This document shows positions 45,103 through 53,890 of a stretch of 64,000 nucleotides of DNA, in pieces (within the stretch, counting starts at the first letter, position 1; every line of letters begins with the position of its first letter). The notes beneath the pieces were generated by a model. That model was not told the origin of the DNA and did not search any database. It saw nothing but the letters and a program-made list of their open reading frames with translations. This DNA comes from Elmis aenea (Eukaryota; Arthropoda; Insecta; Coleoptera; Elmidae), in the NCBI GenBank assembly GCA_947652605.1, contig OX393577.1, positions 66,674,108 to 66,738,107 of the forward strand. The letters run 5' to 3'. The position numbers were made by a program, and so were the translations under genes.

Positions 45103-46921
45103 TATACAGGGTGAGTCACGACGGACGCGTCGGAGTTTTATGGCAAAACGGTTTATATTTTCCAATTTCTGTCGCTGTTAGATTATGTAAGTCAATAAGG
45201 GCTACATTTTAAAAATATTTTCAAATATACAGGGGGCTCCAAAAAAGAGTGCCATATCAAAGTTATACTTTTTCTTATGGAACACCCTGTATATTTTTAC
45301 ATTTTTGGATTCCTCTTTAAATTTACTTCAAAAAATGTAAAAGGTTATATGGGTCTAAAGTCAACCGTTCTCGTGAAAATTGCATTTTCATGAAAATGCA
45401 GTACTTTCAAAAATTTTCAACATTTGAAAACTTTGACAAGTCTGAAGAAATTCGCTTGGAGATAAGACTGACAATAGATTATGTAACACTTTGCACCACC
45501 TACATTTTTAAAATATTATACAGGGCGTTTTTTACGCTTGGTCAAACTTGTGAAACTTTAAACATCGATAACTAATTTTTTTTAAATACAATGCCCTATA
45601 TTTTTTTAAACCGTCTTATAGAAAATTTAATTCTCTTTCGAAAACATTCAGGCTGTTTTTCACCTAGAATTGATATTTTCCGAGATATCGAGATTTTATT
45701 GTTAATTATTAGGTCAAAGTAATATTTTCAAGTAGGCTATGAAGGTAGACAGCGGTAATTTGAAACAATTGAAAGAAAAACCAAGACACTTATAATTTTA
45801 TCGTTTGACTACACACTTTTGACATTATTTTATAGGAAAGTTGTAGTTTTACCATACTTACGTTTAAATAGAGATTTTTTAAAATTATTTATGCACTTAT
45901 TTATTGGACCAGTGTATAAGATAATTACTAAATCCTATAAACCATTTTTTGTCTGTTTACGATACGATACTCTACCGAAAACAGTACCAACCATGTTTTT
46001 TTTTTTTTTTAAGTAAAATTAAACAAGTCAGTATTACTTTTTTTAATCAGCGTTCCGTACTTGTACCTAATACATTATCAATCGGTTTTTAGGACTTGGC
46101 AAACGATTAAACGCAATTATATGAAAAATATTGTGGCCCTGATGAGAAACCTATATTTAAACGTAACAATGGTAAAACTACAACTTTCTTATAAAAAAAT
46201 GTCAAAAATGTGTAGGCAAACGACAAAATTACAAGTTTCTTGTTTTTTCTTTCAATTGTTTCAAAATACCGCTGTCTATCTTCATAGCCTACTTGAAAAT
46301 ATTACTTTGCCCTAATAATTAACAATAAAATCGCGATATCTCGGAAAATATCAATTTTAGGTATAAAACAGCCTTAATGTTTTCGAAAGAGAATTAAATT
46401 TTCTATAAAACGGTGCAAAAAAATATAGGGTGTTGTATTTAAAAAAAATGAGTTATCGATGTTTAAAGTTTCACAAGTTTGACCAAGCGTAAAAAACGCC
46501 CTGTACAATATTTTAAAAATGTAAGTTGTGCAAAGTGTTACATAATCTATTGTCAATCTTAACTCCAAGCGAATTTCTTCAGACTTCTCAAAGTTTTTAA
46601 ATGTAGAAAATTTTTGAAAATACTGTATTTTCATGAAAATGCAATTTTCACGAGAACGGTTGACTTTAGACCCATATGACCTTATACATTTTTTGAATTA
46701 AATTTAAAGAGGAATCCAAGAATGTAAAAATATACAGGGTGTTCCATAAGAAAAAGTATAACTTTGATATGGCACTCTTTTATGGAGCACCCTGTATATT
46801 TGAAAATATTTTTAAAATGTAGCCCTTATTGACTTACATAATCTAACAGCGACAGAAATTGGAAAATATAAACCGTTTCGCCATAAAACTCCGACGCGTC
46901 CGTCGTGACTCACCCTGTATA
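45103..46921. mobile_element. 1.8-kb composite inverted-repeat element, TACAGGGTG family
   Basis: Outer ends are TA|TACAGGGTGAGTCACGACGG and the inverse closing CCCTGTA|TA. The two arms of about 790 bp (45104-45890 and 46140-46920) pair with high similarity and leave a centre of only about 250 bp. Each arm holds two small ACAGGG-to-CCCTGT cassettes at mirrored positions: 45229-45290 with 46734-46795, and 45520-45598 with 46425-46504. The segment between them matches the core of the 14.6-kb element. No transposase is encoded; open frames seen in the arms are mirror copies of each other. Confidence 0.92.
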
Positions 46922-47608
46922 TATTTATTTATTTATTTCATAGGTTTCGTAAAGCATTTCTGAGGAAGATATTTTTTTATAGTAAGACGGCTGTTACTTC
47001 CAACTTTAACGGCAAAATAATTTACACAGATCATAAGTAGTGGGTAAATATATTAGTATTCATCAACAAAATTAATATTTGATTCCAAAATACACATTAA
47101 CAAAATGTAAAAATTTAAAAAAAATCTTTGGTATAATACAAAATGATAAATGAACGATATCAATATTCAAAAATGTGAAAAAAGATACAACAAATTGGAA
47201 AATTAATCCGACAAGTTTTGTATGTTCTCATCTACGAAGAAAACCACCAATTATGTGCTAAGAGTGAACATTTGCAAGTGAAAACATTGATTGGGGTTGG
47301 TTGTAACACTGTTACTTTTGACCCCAAGTGTACACAAAACTAATTGGAGGTAATCCACAATTAACCACGATTCCAACTTTAAATTGTATTGCATCCACCA
47401 ATAGCCAACAAAATTTAGAACATAATAATCTAGGTAATTTTTTTTTTTCTCTCTTGGAGTTCGCTTACAAGTCACTCGACCGGTGACACAACGCATTAAC
47501 TTTTAGGCGAAAAATGGTGACTCTGGCTGGCAAAAACTTGACAGATGAAAACTAGCAATGTAGGTGGGAAGGTGGATGTAAATGAACATTTCTTAAGCGT
47601 TTACGGCG
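46922..47608. other. AT-rich stretch without recognised genes
   Basis: It separates two palindromic elements; no domain or repeat recognised. Confidence 0.5.
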
Positions 47609-48543
47609 ATATACAGGGTGTCCCAAATTCGAGTAAATGCATGGGGATCTCGCTTATCTGAAGAGCTACGAGGTCGGTTAAATTAGGGAAAAGTTGCTAA
47701 ATTCGATGCTTATTGATAATCTAAAGAGAAATTGGAAATATCTCAAACGGTAACCGAGAAAATTAGGAAAAACTGGAAAATACGATTTTTGAAAATCGTC
47801 CCTAACTCCTTTGGAGTATGAAATATTTTAACTGTGTAAAGTCATTGCCGAAGCAACTTTTTAAGCCGAATCGGATGGTGGTCACAAATTTTTCCTAGGT
47901 CGATTCGTTTTTGTTTTATGATACCCAACTTTATTTTTTCTTATGGGCAGCATATCGCGTTTTTCTTCGTAATTAAAGTTCATTTTTACGACTAACAGGC
48001 CTTCAAAACTTTTAGTTTGTTGATCGGTTGTCATGGAAACAACATAAACTACAATGACCGGCCAACCTGATTTATAATGGTTATTGTTTAAAACGTATTT
48101 TTTGAAATTTGACAATGAAAGAAAAAGTAAAATACCATGTGTGATACATCAATGGATTCAGAAAAGTAAATGCTATTTGATTATGCAAATAGCAAAAATT
48201 GCGCCGATAAGAAAAAATAAAGTTGGTTGTCATAAAACAAAAACGAATCAATCTAGAAAAAATTTGTGACCACTATTCGATTCGGCTTGAAAAGTTGCTT
48301 GGGCAATGTCTTTACACAGTTAAAATATTTCATACTCCAAAGGAGTTAGGGACGATTTTCAAAAATCGTATTTTCCAGTTTTTCCTAATTTTCTCGGATA
48401 CCGTTTGAGATATTTCCAATTTCTCTTTGGATTATTAATGAGCATCTTATTTCACAACTTTGCCCTAATTTAACCGACCTCGTAGCTCTTAAGATAAGCG
48501 AGATCCCCATGCATTTACTCGAATTTGGAACACCCTGTATAAC
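47609..48543. mobile_element. 0.93-kb palindromic element, TACAGGGTG family
   Basis: Ends are TA|TACAGGGTGTCCCAAATTCG and the inverse (GAATTTGGAACACCCTGTA|TA). The arms run inward for about 330 bp (GCATGGGGATCTCGCTTATC and inverse, AACTCCTTTGGAGT and inverse, AAGCCGAATCG and inverse) and reach AAAAATAAAGTTGG near the centre. At 47853-47862 the sequence ACTTTTTAAG is the unoccupied equivalent of the TTAA MITE site at 21861. No coding capacity. Confidence 0.92.
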
Positions 48544-49811
48544 AAAAATTTAAAAAAAAGAGGCACTGTTACAACCTACCCGTGTTACTTTCATCCCTGG
48601 TCTCCCCTCTGCTAACACAAAACAGAGAATAAACTGTTAATAACGATTTTAATTAATGCATGAAAGGCAGATTTACAAACAAAGACTTTAGCGAAATATC
48701 TTTCGAGCCAGAATAAAATCTATGATGATTCATGGAGTAAATCATTTAATCAAACTATAATTAATTTTATTGCAACTACATAAAAATTTTGAGCGCCTGC
48801 AGTTCAGTACAACATTTTTAAAACTTTGATAAATTCACAAAGGATCCTTCATGAAAGTACTTTACTAGTTTTTCCATTCATGCGACTTTTTACCCGCTCG
48901 AAACACATTTTGATGCACGGCGTAATGCTACATACCGCTACGAGGTAATTTACCAAGGCTTGTCTAGTTTGCATATTTTATTACGAAGTGAAATCTAGAG
49001 TGAGAACGTACCATGCTTCATCTTTAAACGGTGAAGTTTCAAAACTACGAGGCCACCGTATATTTCTTAGACTAATTAAAATTCTTTCAGTGACTTTCGC
49101 CGCTACTAAATGCAACTAGCGTAATATATCTTATGCCACGTTGATCCTCCAGCTGCAGCCGCTTCCAGCATTCACTGCATGTACTTTAATCGTTTCCCTA
49201 GACGAATCTTCCACCCCGTAAAGGGCTGCACTTCTGGAACACATAAATTACATCCAGACCTCTTTGACCCATAAAAAGTACATTACGGCAAAAAGCTACA
49301 TAGAACATACTCGACGCAGAAGTCAAATAGAATTCAAAAAAACTTTGCCCGTTTCGCCAGATTTATCATCGCAAAAACTGATTGAATTACAAGATTCCGT
49401 AACTAAATTATACCCAAGCTCGACGAATTGATGTAACACTCCATTCAATAAAACAGTGGGAAATAAAGTTTGCTTGAAAGTTTATTATGGACCACTGTAG
49501 CTAGTGAATAGTACAACTTTGGCAGCTAATTACAACTGTTTTACAAGTAAAACTAACTTTTAACGACTTCAGAATTTTCCAGTGATTAATGACACAGTAA
49601 ATTGGTATATTTATAGTTTTTATTAGCTTTCACCGCAATTTTGTTATTAATTAAGGTTGAAAGGGCATTTTGCCAAGACTTTTAAACACCCAACATAATA
49701 CAGGAAGCCCCCAAAAGCAACACCATTTATAAGTCACAACCAAACCAAATTTTTTTATGGCCTTTCTCATAAAAATGAGCGCATCGAAAAATAAAAAGGA
49801 GTTGTACTTTA
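48544..49811. other. Non-coding stretch
   Basis: Mostly AT-rich. A minus-strand segment at about 49140-49236 sits after TTCCAG and stays open to a stop, but I could not support it as an exon. Confidence 0.45.
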
Positions 49812-50335
49812 GGAACATTCTTCGTCCACAATTCTTCGCCTCCACAATTCTTCGCCCACAATTCTTCGCCCACAATTCTTCGCCCACATTTCTTCGCCTA
49901 CACAATTCTTCGCCACCACAATTTTTCGCCGCATACAAGCATATAACAAATTTTATTTGCAAATGTGATTGTTTTTATTTATAAAATAATTTTTACAGAT
50001 TATTTTACATTAGCCCAAAGCTTGTTTCTTGTATATTAATACTTCTTCTTTTAATAAAGTATAATGTTTAAAAATTGCTACATAAATAGCGTATGTTGTG
50101 ATTTTTATTCTTGTTTATGTTATTATAGTATGGATAAAAATTAAATTAACCTAATCTAACCGGACCCAACGTAACCTAATGTAAAATAATCTGTAAAAAT
50201 TACGTTATAAATAAAAACAATCACATTTACAAACAAAATTTGTGATATGCTTGTATGGGGCAAAAAATTGTGGTGGCGAAGAATTGTGTAGGCGAAGAAT
50301 TGTGGGCGAAGAATTGTAGAGGCGAAGAATGTTCC
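49812..50335. mobile_element. Foldback element with minisatellite arms
   Basis: It begins GGAACATTCTTCG and ends with the inverse CGAAGAATGTTCC. Each arm starts with tandem copies of a 13- to 16-bp unit (CACAATTCTTCGCCC), about seven on the left (49821-49932) and about four inverted on the right (50262-50330). A unique arm follows, where GCATACAAGCATAT and TGTGATTGTTTTTATTTATA are mirrored by inverses. The centre is about 160 bp. No coding capacity. This layout is typical of Foldback-type transposons. Confidence 0.9.
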
Positions 50336-51100
50336 AGACACGTTATTAGTTGCGTGATGAAATTTCGTCAGCTATTCTGTGTGTGGTTAGCGATTGAAAA
50401 ATTTCCAATTGTATTTGTGCGATTTCCTCGTTTATTATTATTTTATATCAGTAGGTAAGGGTTTTTTCTAAAAAATTGATAATCGAGGTGTTAATGATTT
50501 CTGGGACACCCTTGTTTGTAAAGCAATTTTTTGTTTAAATAAAACATTGGTGAACAGTTGGCATTCAGCTGCTATTATTAAATTGAAGTATTAAAATTTA
50601 TGCGAGTATTTTTGCTTGTAAATCTTTTTTTAACCAAGTTTTTACGTTCGCATTTTTCATTATTACAAAGATAATTCGATAATTATTGGGCCTACTATAG
50701 AGGAAAGTAGGTCGCAGTAATTCAAACAGAATTATCCCTCCACATAGTCCCATTAGATCGAAATACATTTGTATATTCCGGGCTTTGAAGTCTTTGAAAA
50801 ATAATTCTTTGCTTGCTTCTCGAACTCACTAATTACAGATTTCATAATTGCATTGTCATAAGAAAGTCGGAAACGCAGCTTCTGTTTCGAAAACAAATGA
50901 AAGTCACGGGGAGCTGTAGGCAGTGAAAATTATGATGCGTGGCCTTTGTGAAAGGAACGTGGCCCAGATGTGCTATTTCTGTATTTGTTTTGCGATTTTT
51001 CGTAAATTGTCTACAAATAAAAATTTGACTAACTATTTGTCTACTCAATTTTTTCCAAAACTGGACCCTACATCACTTTCATAACACCATAGGGAAGTGT
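50336..51100. repeat. Non-coding stretch with a block shared with 27.3 kb
   Basis: Positions 51004-51083 resemble 27302-27390 (AAATTGTCT, CAAATAAAAATTTGACT, TTTTTTCCAAAA, TGGACC and TACATCACTT). The block directly precedes the transposase fragment and may belong to the same element. Confidence 0.5.
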
Positions 51101-51125
51101 ATTTGGCTACCGTCCATACAGCTCT

Positions 51126-51405
51126 GTGAGCGATTTTTTTCCGGAAAAAGTTATCTCACGATGCGGTGACATTCAATGGTCTGCAAGATCACCCGACCTG
51201 ATTGCCCCTGACTTTTATTTATGGAGCCATCTCAACTCTAGAGTGTACAGCGATAAACCACGCACACTTCAAGAACTGATACTTGCAATTGAACGTGAAG
51301 TAAGGGAAATCAATCGCGAGGTATTGCAGCGTGTGATGTTGAATTTTGTTACGAGATTACGTCTATGTGTTAATTCTCATGGGAATCATTTGAACAAAGT
51401 TATTT
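51126..51405 (+). pseudogene. C-terminal end of a Tc1/mariner-type transposase
   Basis: The frame reads VISRCGDIQWSARSPDLIAP, then DFYLWSHLNSRVYSDKPRTL, LQELILAIEREVREINREVL and QRVMLNFVTRLRLC, ending in GNHLNKVIF. The pattern WPxRSPDLxPxDFxLWxxLKxxVY, with a helical tail ending HLxxVIF, is the last quarter of a family of DDE transposases abundant in insects. The third catalytic acidic residue lies in PDLIAPDF. A missing residue (DLIAPD for DLTPLD) and the absence of upstream domains mark it as a remnant. It is cut by a TTAA element at 51406. Confidence 0.85.
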
Positions 51406-51660
51406 TTAACCCTTTCACTGTCGGGTAATTTTTGTATGCACAGGCCGTCTGTGTCTGTCGGGTTTTTGTTTTTAAAAGAAAAATTCTGGTGGATGCGCCG
51501 GGTTAAAAATTAGGCTAATTGTAAGACAAATTACTTATTATCTTTGTTATTAGGGCAGTGACAAAAAAGTATTTTTCATAAAAGTTGTTAGAATTTATTA
51601 GCTATATAACCTACAATTATTTTTAAATGCACAGAGTATTTAGTTTTCGAGAATCAATAT
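51406..51660. mobile_element. piggyBac-like element family A, left end
   Basis: TTAACCCTTTCACTGTCGGG at 51406 is a canonical TTAA-CCC end. The following 230 bp match 10690-10890 (TTTTTGTATGCACAGGCC, GATGCGCCGGGTTAAAAATT, AAAGTTGTTAGAATTTATTA, GCTATATAA). After about 51620 it departs from the short palindromic version, so this may be the left part of a longer element. The right TTAA end was not identified. The insertion lies right after VIF of the transposase remnant. Confidence 0.75.
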
Positions 51661-52439
51661 GCAATACAAATCGTAAGACTTCCTTGACTAAAAAAAGATA
51701 TTGTTGGTACGCCACTTTGTGTTACTTTTTTATTCAATTTTTTTTAACGTGTTTTAAATAAAACGTGCGAATAATCCCGTTTTAAATATCGCCACGAAGT
51801 GTTGTGAAACGCAGATAACGCACCGGCGTTCTCTTTTTGCTTTACGCCGTCTAAGTTCGAATTATTTACGGAGTGGCAAAATCCGCTGTAATTGGATATA
51901 CTTTTTGCGTGTGCACAATAATTTACAACGTGTTGGATTTTCGCGTAAAACACCTCGGCAGATCAAAATTAGATATAAAAAATTGTTACAACGGCTCTGA
52001 GTTGCATGTTGTTTTTGTTGCAAACGCGCCGTGTTCAACACACAAAGTGTACGTAACCAGAAACGACTGTGGCAGCGAATTTGTGGATTTAATCCTGGAA
52101 ATTGTTAAACGTGTGCTGAGCTGACGTCAGTTCGTGCTGTATGGCACAACGTAACGCGACACGTAACGACTAGATACAGGACTATTTTAGGTTTAATTCA
52201 TATTGAGCGGTACAACACGACACTAGGCAGACATAATAATAATAAATAGTTATAATGAAGTTAATTGGATGGCTTCCTACCACCCTCTAAGACAGACTGT
52301 ACACATCGAAAGTGCTACTTCGAGTATGTTCATGTAAAACAGTTGCCAGAACTAAAAAACAAAAGAGGAAAAGTTTCATGCGCGATGCTTAACTTATTCA
52401 GTTAATTCTAAGCATTAATAAATTCTGTTACTTAAATAA
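51661..52439. other. Non-coding stretch
   Basis: No gene recognised. The open frame at 51873-52124 has no recognisable domain. Mildly GC-richer patches near 51790-52150 could still be part of the TTAA element. Confidence 0.4.
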
Positions 52440-53299
52440 TTTTCTGGTTATTGTATCTTATATGGGGTGTTGTCTTACGGTATTAATGTTATCATCCATA
52501 TATGCGGTATATATTGCAAAAGAAGTACCAACAATCAAGAGTATTCAAATACGAATACTGCAGATTTCACTCTTCTATATTGCAAAAAAAATGATTCTAT
52601 TTATTGAAATTTCTGTCTGGTCATTACAGTTAAATGAGGATACCTCTCACTGAACACACGGCAAGTTCTTTCAATAATCTTGTGACATTCTTCATGAATA
52701 TAAAATAAGTTCAAAATATTCGTGTTTGAATACTCTTGATTTTCCATTTTCATGGACACTTCAGACAAACGCAATAAAAGTGGTTTACAGTTATTAATAT
52801 TGACATTTGTTGTCATTTCCAAGGCTTACTACTCAAAAATGTTACAATTTCTCTTATATTTACCAAAAATTCTTAATAACTCGAAAATTGTTGCAGATAG
52901 GTATAGGAAACGCTAACACAGATTGATGCAGAATATAATTTTGCATTAGAAAATGAAAAAAAAGTTTGAGCATTGTATTTGAAAAAAAAAGGAGTTTTAA
53001 TGGTCTGAAGTTGTATTTCTTACAAATGACCCCCCCCCTATTATTGCAGAAATAATATTAGATGATTTATTAAAAACAATAATGCCAAAAATATCTGATA
53101 ACATCCCTTTTTTAAAGAAATATGTACACGATTTAATTTTGGGCGTTCCAAAATCCAAAGTCAATAAATAACATTTTAAACTTATTCAACAGTTACCATC
53201 CAAAAATTTAATTTACAGAAACAGATTATTCAATAAATTTTTTAGAAGTCACCCTTTTCAGAGATAACAATAATGGTTCAATGTATACAAAAGCAAATC
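52440..53299. repeat. Repeat-derived flank of the 147-bp array
   Basis: TATATGCGGTATATATTGCA with AAAGAAGTACC at 52500 recurs at 53908 (TATATGCGGTATATATCGCA, AAAGAGGTACC). AATTTTCTGGTTATTGTATC at 52437 recurs at about 54037 and 54089. The tandem array therefore sits between two related flanks, as if inside one element. A run CCCCCCCCTATT lies at 53031. Confidence 0.6.
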
Positions 53300-53890
53300 T
53301 AATCATGTCTAGAGCCCCTCAGATTTTAAACCAAAATCGTAGCGTAACGAAACAGCACAATCAAAAATTTTAACAGCACACGCCAGCACAAGGCTAGCAC
53401 AACACATCTATCTAAAAAAAATGTTTAAATTACTTGGTGGGGGGGCTATCATGTCTACAGCCCCTCCAATTTAAAAACAAAATTGTGGTGTAATGGAACC
53501 AGCACAATCAAAAATTTTAACAAAGCATGCCAGCACAAGACTAGCACAACATATCTTTCTAAAAAAAATGTTTAAATTACGTGGTGGGGGGGCTATCATG
53601 TCCACAGCCCCCCCAAATTAAAATTGAATTTGTAGCCTAACGGAACTAGCACAATCAAAAATTTTAACAAAGCACGCCAGCACAAGGCTAGCACAACAAA
53701 TCTGTCTAAAAAAAATGTTTAAATTACGTGGTGGGGGGGCTATCATGTCCACAGCCCCCCCAAATTCAAATTGAATTTGTAGCCTAACGAAACCAGCACA
53801 ATCAAAAATTTTAACAAAGCACGCCAGCACAAGGCTAGCACAACCTTCTACATTAAAAAAAAAGTTACATTTCAAATGTGGGGGGGCCCA
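53300..53890. repeat. Tandem array of a 147-bp unit, about four copies
   Basis: Corresponding GGCTATCATGTC blocks start at 53444, 53591 and 53738, with GGGGGGCCCAGG at 53885, so the period is 147 bp. Each unit contains AGCACAATCAAAAATTTTAA, GCCAGCACAAGGCTAGCACA, AAAAAAATGTTTAAATTAC and a G-run GGTGGGGGGGCT that pairs with AGCCCCCCC 13 bp on. Copies 2 and 3 are most alike. Later and outer copies diverge, as expected of an expanding tandem repeat. Long open frames across it are repeat artefacts. Confidence 0.95.

Noticed and set aside
45390..46634. Two nearly identical open frames on opposite strands
   Set aside because: They are the two arms of one inverted repeat, not genes.
49140..49236. 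Possible minus-strand terminal exon after TTCCAG
   Set aside because: The frame is only about 33 codons, has a weak pyrimidine tract and no recognisable family; chance cannot be excluded.
50145..50185. Telomere-like TTAGG/CCTAA words
   Set aside because: Only a few imperfect words (AACCTAATCTAACC) inside the foldback element; not an array.
49651..50458. Open frames with repeated FFAxTILRPQ or RRIVEAKNCG patterns
   Set aside because: They are translations of the CACAATTCTTCGCCC minisatellite in the foldback arms.
53300..53890. Array-like repeats considered as CRISPR
   Set aside because: Units are 147 bp head to tail with no spacers, and the genome is eukaryotic.
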